Below, piece after piece: positions 1 to 6,686 of a stretch of 64,000 nt of DNA. Location of the stretch: assembly GCA_030065855.1 (NCBI GenBank), contig JASJCT010000003.1, positions 21,622-85,621 on the forward strand. The letters run 5' to 3'. Below the pieces are notes generated by a model. That model was not told the DNA's origin, ran no database searches, and saw nothing but the letters and a program-made list of their open reading frames with translations. The position numbers and the translations under genes are program-made. The DNA is from Myxococcota bacterium (GTDB taxonomy: Bacteria; Myxococcota_A; Polyangia; JAAYKL01). Numbering within the stretch: the stretch's first letter is position 1; each line of letters begins with the position of its first letter.

Positions 1-2
1 GC

Positions 3-30
3 AGCCCCAAAAGTTGGGCTTTTATTTATT
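3..30 (+). terminator. Possible rho-independent terminator of an upstream gene outside the window
   Basis: AGCCC (3-7) pairs with GGGCT (16-20), optionally extended by AA/TT, and is followed by a T-rich tail to about position 30. It sits just before the ribosome-binding site of the first gene. The stem is short, so this is a moderate call. Confidence 0.4.
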
Positions 31-58
31 TATTCATCATCCATATGGAGGGTGCGCA

Positions 59-757
59 ATGAAGCATACCATCAAACACGGTCCAGCGTACGCCATGGTC
101 GCGGTCGACCTGAGCGCAGGCGAATCAGTGACCGTGGAGGCCGGATCGATGGTGGGGATGAGCGACGGCCTGGAGATCCAAACCCATATCGGCGGTACTG
201 GCAGTGGCGTTATAGGCGCGATTTTTCGCTTTTTTCTAGCGCTCATCCGTAAGATCTTTGGCGGTGAGACCCTTTTCGTAAACACCTTCACCCCCCCATC
301 GGGCCAGGCTGGACAAGTGCTCATCGCACCGGCCATATCCGGGGATATTATTCACTATCAGCTCGATGGGTCGCGCACGCTGATGGTTCAGGGGACGAGT
401 TACCTGGCCTCGTCCAAGGACGTGGTGATCAAGACCAAATTCGGCGGATTAAAGAGCCTCTTTTCCGGCGAGGGCGCCTTTTGGCTGCAGATCAGCGGTA
501 CCGGGGATCTGTTTATCAACTGCTACGGCGCCATCCATCAAATCGACGTTGACGGCAGCTATGTGGTCGATACCGAACACGTGGTCGCCTTTGCCGATAC
601 CCTGGATTATCGCATCAAGGGGTCGGGTGGTCTGAAATCCACGCTCCTCTCTGGCGAGGGGCTCACCATGCACTTTCGAGGCACGGGTCGGTTGTTCGTT
701 CAGTCGAGAACCATCGGCGGCATGGTGCACTGGATAACACCTCGACTTCGCGGTTGA
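59..757 (+). CDS. AIM24 family (TIGR00266-type) protein, copy 1
   Basis: A 232-residue protein with the AIM24/TIGR00266 pattern: an early 'ESVTVEAGSMVGM' segment, a Gly-rich stretch, 'GGETLFVNTF', 'PGDI'-like and 'VVDTEHVVAF' blocks, and a C-terminal 'GEGLTMHFRGTGRLFVQSR'. The bacterial members form compact beta folds of unknown biochemical function. The start is ATG 59, because GGAGGG lies at 47-52; an upstream in-frame start has no such site. It is the first of three tandem paralogs separated by 13 bp each, so they are probably one operon. No signal peptide is visible and a cytoplasmic location is likely. Family assignment is firm, function is not. Confidence 0.85.
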   Translation: MKHTIKHGPAYAMVAVDLSAGESVTVEAGSMVGMSDGLEIQTHIGGTGSGVIGAIFRFFLALIRKIFGGETLFVNTFTPPSGQAGQVLIAPAISGDIIHYQLDGSRTLMVQGTSYLASSKDVVIKTKFGGLKSLFSGEGAFWLQISGTGDLFINCYGAIHQIDVDGSYVVDTEHVVAFADTLDYRIKGSGGLKSTLLSGEGLTMHFRGTGRLFVQSRTIGGMVHWITPRLRG

Positions 758-770
758 AAAGGAGGCCATC

Positions 771-1457
771 ATGCAATTTGAAAAGGCATTCGGCCCTGCG
801 TATTCCGTGGCGATTTGTCGATTGGAAACCGGTGAGCAGGTCATGGCCGAGAGCGGGGCCATGGTAACCCAGGACGCCCACGTGGAGATGCAGACGTCGG
901 CGAGTGGCGGACGCGGTGCCGGTGGGCTGCTCAAGGGGATCGGCCGCAAAATGCTACTTGGGGAATCGTTTTTCAGAAACGTCTTTACCGCTCGGACCGC
1001 GCCGGGGGAGGTGACCTTTGCCCCTGGCCTGCCCGGGGATATCGCCATTTACGAGCTGACCGGTCATGACCTCATTATTCAACAGACCTCATACCTGGCC
1101 TCTGCCACGACAGTTGAAATCGAGACCAAATGGGGCGGTTTTCGCAGCCTGTTTGGCGAGGGGCGGCTCTTTTGGATACGGGCCTATGGCCACGGCCTGG
1201 TGGCCATCAACGCCTTCGGCGGCATCGAGGAGATCGACCTGGACGGATCCTTTATCATCGACACCGGCCATATCGTGGCGTTTGAATCGACCCTCAATTA
1301 TAGAATCCAGCGGGTCGGTTCCTGGTTTTCAACCTTTTTTTCGAGCGAAGGGCTGGTGTGTCGGTTTGAAGGCCAGGGGAAACTGTTCATCCAAACCCGG
1401 AATCCCTCTGAATTTGGAGGATTGATAGGTCCCAAGCTACCGCCGAGGAACGGCTAG
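771..1457 (+). CDS. AIM24 family (TIGR00266-type) protein, copy 2
   Basis: A 228-residue paralog of its neighbours. The same blocks appear in order: 'ESGAMV' near residue 28, a Gly-rich loop, 'GESFFRNVFTA', 'PGLPGDIAIYEL', 'TKWGGFRSLFGEG', 'IIDTGHIVAFE' and a terminal 'GKLFIQTRNP'. AAGGAGG ends 6 bases before ATG 771. It lies 13 bp after copy 1 and 13 bp before copy 3, which implies co-transcription. The copies differ clearly in sequence, so the duplication is old and the three may form a hetero-oligomer (inference). Confidence 0.85.
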   Translation: MQFEKAFGPAYSVAICRLETGEQVMAESGAMVTQDAHVEMQTSASGGRGAGGLLKGIGRKMLLGESFFRNVFTARTAPGEVTFAPGLPGDIAIYELTGHDLIIQQTSYLASATTVEIETKWGGFRSLFGEGRLFWIRAYGHGLVAINAFGGIEEIDLDGSFIIDTGHIVAFESTLNYRIQRVGSWFSTFFSSEGLVCRFEGQGKLFIQTRNPSEFGGLIGPKLPPRNG

Positions 1458-1470
1458 GAGGCTTTTTTCC

Positions 1471-2148
1471 ATGAAGTGCGACATAAAGAGTGCCCCTGAC
1501 TTTGCCCTTATCGACTGTGGGCTAGAAGACGGGGAATCGATCGTAGCTGAATCCGGTGCCATGGTGTCCATGTCCTCGAACATCAAGATGAAGACCGAAG
1601 CGAGAGGCGGCGTGCTGGCAGCGGCCAAAAGGAAGTTGCTCGGCGGTGAATCCATTTTTCAAAACACCTATACCGCAACGGGCGGCAGCGGGCGAGTCAT
1701 GCTCGCGCCCGGAGCGCCCGGGGATATCATCGCCTTTGATTTAGAACCGAATCGATCCCTCATGATCCAGTCGTCTGCTTATGTGGCAGCCACACCCGAG
1801 GTTCAGCTGGACACAAAGTGGGGTGGCGCGCGGGGGTTTTTCTCGGGCGTGGGGTTGTTCCTGCTCAAGGCAACCGGCCCGGGGACGGTCTTTGTGGCGT
1901 CCTACGGCGCGATATACCCCAAAAAGTGCGAGGGGGAGTACGTGGTAGACACGGATCACATCGTTGCGTTTGAGGACTCGGTGGACTATCGCATCAGCAA
2001 GGTAGGGGGCATCAAGTCGCTTTTCTTCGGCGGTGAGGGATTGGTGGCCCGGTTCTCCGGAAACGGCATGATCTACGCCCAAACCAGAAGCCCGTCCTCC
2101 CTAGCAGCTTTTCTCCACCCCTACCGCGCCGTAAAAAACAACAACTGA
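1471..2148 (+). CDS. AIM24 family (TIGR00266-type) protein, copy 3
   Basis: A 225-residue third paralog with the family blocks 'ESIVAESGAMVSM', 'GGESIFQNTYTA', 'PGAPGDIIAFDL', 'VVDTDHIVAFED' and a C-terminal 'GLVARFSGNGMIYAQTRSP'. AGGAGG at about 1457-1462 precedes ATG 1471. It is the last gene of the tandem set. The genes beyond it run on the opposite strand, and the convergent gap holds a palindromic repeat. No catalytic motif is recognisable. Confidence 0.85.
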   Translation: MKCDIKSAPDFALIDCGLEDGESIVAESGAMVSMSSNIKMKTEARGGVLAAAKRKLLGGESIFQNTYTATGGSGRVMLAPGAPGDIIAFDLEPNRSLMIQSSAYVAATPEVQLDTKWGGARGFFSGVGLFLLKATGPGTVFVASYGAIYPKKCEGEYVVDTDHIVAFEDSVDYRISKVGGIKSLFFGGEGLVARFSGNGMIYAQTRSPSSLAAFLHPYRAVKNNN

Positions 2149-2193
2149 CGGCCTACTAGCGCTTTATCAAGCAATTAGTGATGGATAGGTGAT

Positions 2194-2287
2194 GAATTCC
2201 CCCTTGAAAAGGGGGCAGGGGGGATATCGTCACTATCCCCGCAGTGTTTGAAAATCCCCCTAACCCCCTTTTTCAAAGGGGGAAATC
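2194..2287. repeat. Inverted pair of C/G-tract palindromic repeat units
   Basis: A unit reading AATTCCCCCTTGAAAAGGGG followed by GCAGGGGGGAT (about 2195-2226) faces an inverted unit AAAATCCCCCTAACCCCC followed by TTTTTCAAAGGGGG (about 2251-2282). Each unit forms a hairpin and the two can pair with each other. The same family occurs three times at 63776-63964. It lies between two convergent genes and may act as a bidirectional terminator or be a small non-autonomous mobile repeat. Confidence 0.75.
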
Positions 2288-2323
2288 GGAATCTGTACCC
2301 GTCAGAGTGGACTTGAATGTGCT

Positions 2324-3706
2324 CTAGCGCGATGCTTGAGCGCGGGGCAGTTTTATCCAAAAGACAGATCCGCTGATTTTCCCTGCGGTCATGCCGACCT
2401 CGCCGTTCATGGCCGTGGCCAGGTGTTTGGCAATGGCCAAGCCAAGCCCGGTCCCCCCCATTTCCCGGGAACGCCCGGGATCGACGCGATAAAATCGTTC
2501 AAATAGCCGGTTCCGATGCTCGGGCTCGATACCAGGGCCGTTGTCTTCGACTTCGATGCACACCAGTTCCTGTTCCTCGCGCGCCCGAAGCAGCACGCGC
2601 CCTCCTTTAGGGGAGTATTTCACTGCGTTGTCGGTAAAATTGAACAACACCTGATCCAGTGCGCGCGTATCTGCCACCACACCGAGGTCACCGGCCGGCT
2701 GCACTTGAATTGAGAAATCCTTTTCAATGGCCTGGGTCTCCAAAGCAGCAGCAGCCCGTCGAAGCGCCAGGGACACGGGCACTGTTTCCTTGACCAGTTC
2801 GTACTTACCCGCTTCGATCCGCGAGACATCCAGCAGGTCTGAAATCAGATTGGACAGGCGCTCTGCATTGGTCACCATGGAGGTGAGGAATCGAACCGCG
2901 GCCTCCCGATTGTCGATTGCTCCGTCCAACAGGGTTTCGGCGTTTGCGCGAATGATGGACACAGGCGTACGCAGCTCATGGGAGACATTTGAGACAAAAT
3001 CCCGCCGCACATTTTCGAGTTGTCTGAGCTCGGTCATATCCCTGAGCACGACCACTGCACCGCCGGATTTGCGCCGGGTGGCCCGGGCCAGAATGCGGCG
3101 ATGTTCTGTCCCGGGAAGGTCAAATTCAACAGCTGCCTCGCCTCTTTCGTTTACGTCCACCACCATGGCATGGAGCGCAGGTGCGCGCACGGTTTCGAGC
3201 AGGGTGTGTCCGATGGGGCCATCCCCCAGGCCCAGCAGCATAATCGCTGCTCGGTTGATGAGGGTCACCCGCTGCGCTTCGTCCAGGGCGAGGACCGCTT
3301 CGCTCATGCCGTTGAGGATCGCTTCAAACCTATCGCGCTCGTCAGCCAGGGCGGTTACGTGGCCCTCGAGCTGCTCTGAAAGCCGATTGAGGGATCCAGC
3401 AAGGCCGCCGAAGTCGTCGTGGGAAACAATATCGATGGGGCCGCGACGTTGTCCCTCGGCTGTCTTACGGGCAAAATCTACAAGGATGCGCAGCGTGCTG
3501 GAAAGAAAGCGGGAAAACACGGCACTCACGATGAGCGCGATACCAATGGCCACCCCCCCCCCAATAAAAATTAGGGTCGTTGGGTTTGCCACCGCTCCTG
3601 GGTTGTTGCTGAGAAAATGGGACAGCACTGCGCCAGTTGCCCCAACCCCCAAAAAGACCAGTGCGAAAACAGCGAAAAAGAGTTTGCGTCGGACACCTAT
3701 TCTCAA
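2324..3706 (-). CDS. PhoR-type membrane sensor histidine kinase
   Basis: A 460-residue histidine kinase. Transmembrane segments lie near residues 9-30 and 44-66, a HAMP-like linker at about 67-117 and a PAS-like region at about 120-225. The HisKA box 'FVSNVSHELRTP' has the phospho-acceptor at His243. The ATPase domain has an N-box Asn at 360, DNGPG at 388-392 and GGTGLGL at 417-423. The start overlaps the response regulator stop by 4 bp, so the two are translationally coupled. Architecture matches PhoR/PhoB-like pairs, but no phosphate genes are nearby, so the signal is unknown. Confidence 0.88.
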   Translation of the reverse strand: MRIGVRRKLFFAVFALVFLGVGATGAVLSHFLSNNPGAVANPTTLIFIGGGVAIGIALIVSAVFSRFLSSTLRILVDFARKTAEGQRRGPIDIVSHDDFGGLAGSLNRLSEQLEGHVTALADERDRFEAILNGMSEAVLALDEAQRVTLINRAAIMLLGLGDGPIGHTLLETVRAPALHAMVVDVNERGEAAVEFDLPGTEHRRILARATRRKSGGAVVVLRDMTELRQLENVRRDFVSNVSHELRTPVSIIRANAETLLDGAIDNREAAVRFLTSMVTNAERLSNLISDLLDVSRIEAGKYELVKETVPVSLALRRAAAALETQAIEKDFSIQVQPAGDLGVVADTRALDQVLFNFTDNAVKYSPKGGRVLLRAREEQELVCIEVEDNGPGIEPEHRNRLFERFYRVDPGRSREMGGTGLGLAIAKHLATAMNGEVGMTAGKISGSVFWIKLPRAQASR

Positions 3707-4419
3707 CCGACAGACCCCTCATTATCCCTGTTTAGTTCGGCCCGAAAGCGATATCCCACACCGCGAATTGTTTCCAGATACGACCCGGCAGCCCCCAGTT
3801 TTTCCCGCAGGCGTTTCACGTGGGTATCCACAGTGCGGGTTGTAATGTCCGCGTGTATTTCCCAGACATCCGCCAGCAGCATCTCCCTGGTTTGAACGCG
3901 GCCTTTGCGGCTTAATAGGGTGTGCAATAATTTGAATTCCAGCGCTGTCAGGGAGATCTCCAGTTCGTCGACCCGCACCAGGTGCCCGGGCACATCCACC
4001 TGCAATACACCGTAAACGATGATATCAGTGGGTGGTGCGGTTTTTTGCCGTCGCTTGAGAATTGCCTGCACCCGGAGCATGAGCTCCCGAACGCTAAAGG
4101 GCTTGGTTACGTAGTCATCTGCGCCAACTTCAAAGCCGACCACCCGATCGATCTCCTCTCCCTTGGCAGTTAACATGAGAACGAGGGCATCTCGCGTTCT
4201 TTCACTGGCGCGAATCCGGCGGCATATTTCGATACCCGAAACGTCCGGTAACATGAGGTCGAGCAAAATGAGGTCTGGAACCGGGTCCCGTTCTAGTTGC
4301 TCGATCGCGGATCGGCCGTCCAATGCGGTGCGTACAGTATAGCCACTGCTTTCGAGATTATAGGTCAGCACCTCGACGAGGTCGCGCTCATCCTCAATTA
4401 TCAGAATGGTCTCTGCCAT
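3703..4419 (-). CDS. OmpR/PhoB-family response regulator
   Basis: A 238-residue regulator. The receiver domain carries the acidic pair Asp10/Glu11, phospho-acceptor Asp54 ('LLDLMLPD'), Thr84 and Lys106 ('YVTKPFS'). The C-terminal winged-helix DNA-binding domain spans roughly 130-232 and includes 'RVQTREMLLADVW' and 'VDTHVKRLREKLG'. It is the first gene of a two-gene operon with the sensor kinase. It is PhoB-like by sequence pattern, but the regulon cannot be seen here. Confidence 0.9.
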   Translation of the reverse strand: MAETILIIEDERDLVEVLTYNLESSGYTVRTALDGRSAIEQLERDPVPDLILLDLMLPDVSGIEICRRIRASERTRDALVLMLTAKGEEIDRVVGFEVGADDYVTKPFSVRELMLRVQAILKRRQKTAPPTDIIVYGVLQVDVPGHLVRVDELEISLTALEFKLLHTLLSRKGRVQTREMLLADVWEIHADITTRTVDTHVKRLREKLGAAGSYLETIRGVGYRFRAELNRDNEGSVG

Positions 4420-4431
4420 GGCGAATACCTA

Positions 4432-4451
4432 CGCCTGCCAAGTGACAGGCG
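4432..4451 (-). promoter_or_regulatory. Hairpin in the leader of the response regulator gene
   Basis: CGCCTG (4432-4437) and CAGGCG (4446-4451) form a perfect 6-bp stem with an 8-base loop, starting 13 bases upstream of the response-regulator start codon. It could influence translation initiation or be fortuitous. Confidence 0.25.
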
Positions 4452-4627
4452 CGTGTCCTCCTAGTAACGTTGGGGCAAATCTTTATCACCTGTTATGTCC
4501 TTTAATTTAATAGCATACTGACATTTATACCAAGCGACAAACAGCTGTAAAACAAATGGCCATAGGGAATAATCCAGTGTATATTTTCAAAAAGGTACTT
4601 GTTAACCAAATAAAGGAGCATGCACCA

Positions 4628-5032
4628 TTGGTTTTCAATATCTCTGAAGCGGCAAACCTGGGCATTCACGCTTTAACCTATATTGCCAACAACCCCAACC
4701 AACACCCCGTATCAACCGGACGGGTAGCCGAGGCGATAGGGGCGTCTGAAAACCACCTGAGTAAGGTGTTTCAGAGGCTGACCAAAGCCGGCTTGGTGCA
4801 TTCCATTCGGGGCCCCAAAGGTGGATTTGTCCTCGCGCACCTGCCTAAAGAAATTACAATCCTAAATATCTACGAGGCGATCGACGGGGCTCTCGGCAAG
4901 GGTAGCTGCCTGCTCAATCAGACCGCCTGTGATCGAGAAAGATGTGTTTTCGGTGATTTGGTCTCTCAAATACAGCACCGTGTCGATGACTATTTCTCCA
5001 AGACAACTCTGGCAGACCTGGTCGAAAAATAG
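4628..5032 (+). CDS. Rrf2-family transcriptional regulator (first copy)
   Basis: A 134-residue Rrf2/IscR/NsrR-type regulator: an N-terminal winged helix, the conserved 'SIRGPKGGFVLA' wing, and three Cys (94, 101 and 106 in this numbering) typical of Fe-S-binding members that sense iron-sulfur status, NO or redox. I chose TTG 4628 because AAAGGAG lies 9 bases upstream and the protein then begins exactly where the family does. An ATG at 4556 adds 24 unalignable residues without a ribosome-binding site. It is divergent from the two-component operon. Target genes are unknown. Confidence 0.82.
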   Translation: MVFNISEAANLGIHALTYIANNPNQHPVSTGRVAEAIGASENHLSKVFQRLTKAGLVHSIRGPKGGFVLAHLPKEITILNIYEAIDGALGKGSCLLNQTACDRERCVFGDLVSQIQHRVDDYFSKTTLADLVEK

Positions 5033-5059
5033 ACCCTGACCTATTTATCGATTTACTTT

Positions 5060-5105
5060 CTCTGTTTTTCTAAATATTATATGTAATACATTTAGATTTT
5101 CAGAG
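5060..5105. promoter_or_regulatory. Long interrupted palindrome upstream of the Asp-repeat protein gene
   Basis: CTCTG (5060-5064) pairs with CAGAG (5101-5105) and TCTAAAT (5069-5075) with ATTTAGA (5090-5096). The centre is itself nearly palindromic. There is no T-tract, so it is not a typical terminator. It lies between the Rrf2 gene and the next gene and could be an operator. Confidence 0.35.
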
Positions 5106-5151
5106 AAAAAGTTGACAATTTACGTGCGAGAAAGGCCAAAAGGGTTAGGAA

Positions 5152-6396
5152 ATGACAAAAACTAGCATTGTGTTTGGCATGTTATGTTGCTTTATCCTTG
5201 CGCCAGCCTACATGCGCTGCACTGGCGATAACAATGTTAATGAAAGCGGATCAGACGCTGATTCAGATAGCGATTCGGATTCAGACAGCGATTCAGATAT
5301 GGACAGTGATTCGGATTCAGACAGCGATTCAGATATGGACAGTGATTCAGATTCGGACAGTGATTCAGATTCGGACAGCGATTCGGATTCGGACAGCGAT
5401 GCCGATACTGATACAGATACTGACACCGATACAGATACCGACACCGATACTGATACAGATACCGACACCGATACAGACACAGACACAGATACAGATACAG
5501 ACACAGACACAGAGGAAGAGGGAGATCCAAACGACGCCTGTGAGATAATAGGCGGACCGACAAACAGCCAGCCAAATCAGAACGGAACCGTCAGAATAGA
5601 AAATGCCCAATATTCATTTAATCCAGATGAGATTGAATCCATCCGCCCTGAGATTTTCCAGCCCGGACATTTTTCCATCTTTGATATTCTCGTTCATCTA
5701 AAAAACAAAGGAGAAATTAGTCTCGAATATCATTATGACGAGGCTAAAGACACACATATCATCGATGAAATGGAGGGCAAAACCAAGTGGTGGTACAATG
5801 TCTATTACGACGACGGTTGGCTTGAGAGATCCATCCATCGTATGGATTTCTATCCGGTCAAAGACCATATGTACATTAAGTTCGTGCTCGCAAAAGACGT
5901 GAGGGGTCGGAATGGACCGCTCCCAGTCAATTTGGATACTTGGTACGCTGCTTACGAGACTGAAGTAACCAGACTAAAAAATAACGGGGGCAAGGTCATT
6001 ATTCCAGAGGTTAGAATCGTGGGTCCAAACGGGCCGTACCTTCAGTTTTCCAATGTTGAGGTCACCAAGTACAATTTTAGAGAAGATACCTTCAAAAAGG
6101 GAACTGTCACTTTATCTGATGTAATATTGACACTCGGTGAGCGGGACGAGTTTTCGTGTAAATATACTTGGTTTGAGACCTTTGCCGGCGACAGAATCGA
6201 CAACTATTGGCTAAACAGCATTGACGATTTTCATCACAATCAGAGATCTGGTTTTGTGCAGGAATCCGGTGAGCCAGGGCAGGAGAGTGGAAACTTGCCG
6301 TATGATCACGAACAGGGAAATCATCCGCACCTGTCATCAGACCATCGGGTGATTGTAAGTCCCCAATATGTGCTGTTTCACTGGATTGATATATAG
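5152..6396 (+). CDS. Secreted Ser-Asp/Thr-Asp repeat protein of unknown function
   Basis: A 414-residue exported protein. A hydrophobic signal region (about residues 5-20) ends near Cys23, but 'AYMRC' is not a good lipobox. Residues 34-118 are almost pure Ser-Asp then Thr-Asp dipeptides, an extended acidic linker. The C-terminal 290 residues form a globular domain. Its '[14 protein letters not shown]...[14 protein letters not shown]...[11 protein letters not shown]' pattern faintly resembles DUF4430/transcobalamin-like domains. That resemblance is from memory and weak. The tail is His-rich. It is probably surface displayed. Confidence 0.75.
   Translation: MTKTSIVFGMLCCFILAPAYMRCTGDNNVNESGSDADSDSDSDSDSDSDMDSDSDSDSDSDMDSDSDSDSDSDSDSDSDSDSDADTDTDTDTDTDTDTDTDTDTDTDTDTDTDTDTDTDTEEEGDPNDACEIIGGPTNSQPNQNGTVRIENAQYSFNPDEIESIRPEIFQPGHFSIFDILVHLKNKGEISLEYHYDEAKDTHIIDEMEGKTKWWYNVYYDDGWLERSIHRMDFYPVKDHMYIKFVLAKDVRGRNGPLPVNLDTWYAAYETEVTRLKNNGGKVIIPEVRIVGPNGPYLQFSNVEVTKYNFREDTFKKGTVTLSDVILTLGERDEFSCKYTWFETFAGDRIDNYWLNSIDDFHHNQRSGFVQESGEPGQESGNLPYDHEQGNHPHLSSDHRVIVSPQYVLFHWIDI
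5251..5505 (+). repeat. Six-base-periodic tract encoding Ser-Asp then Thr-Asp
   Basis: About 42 consecutive dipeptide codon pairs. The first part alternates GATTCG/GATTCA/GACAGC with occasional ATG replacing Ser, and the second alternates GATAC/GACAC units. Synonymous codons are mixed, which points to selection on the peptide. Such tracts can change length by slippage. Confidence 0.9.
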
Positions 6397-6686
6397 GTTC
6401 CACTTCAGGCATATTTTTTAGTTGATCACGCGTTTAACCCCCTCAAGAGTTCCCTGAAGAGACGTCTGGGATAAGGCTTAGAAAAAAAGCTCGGATGAGA
6501 CATGATGTGGGTGTGGTTTTCGATCTTGACCTGCCCCAATGGACACTGTGCTACAAGGCCCCGGGGTTGTGTTTATCTTACGCGACAGGTAAAACACAAG
6601 AGCCCGAGAAGTTGGTTCTATAAGTGTGACCAGAAGCTGCGAGGTGCACAGTCATCTAACAGAATAGACGCATTCGAGGTTTGATT
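6397..6686. other. Intergenic region with no convincing gene
   Basis: About 290 bases between the Asp-repeat protein and the first beta-helix lipoprotein. A 60-codon frame at 6502-6684 has no family features or good start. No clear promoter or terminator is visible. The last bases hold the GAGG-TTTGATT-ATG start context shared with the third beta-helix gene. Confidence 0.5.

Noticed and set aside
2175..2360. Short minus-strand frame across the palindromic repeat
   Set aside because: It consists mainly of repeat sequence and overlaps the sensor kinase end.
2727..3845. 372-codon plus-strand frame opposite the sensor kinase
   Set aside because: It lies across two well-supported genes and has no family features.
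5112..5117. TTGACA resembling a -35 box before the Asp-repeat gene
   Set aside because: No acceptable -10 box lies 16-18 bases downstream.
5208..5510. Long antisense frame encoding Ser-Val repeats
   Set aside because: It is the reverse reading of the Ser-Asp/Thr-Asp tract and has no start context or independent features.
6502..6684. 60-codon frame before the first beta-helix gene
   Set aside because: No ribosome-binding site, no recognisable features, and it runs into the real gene's start.
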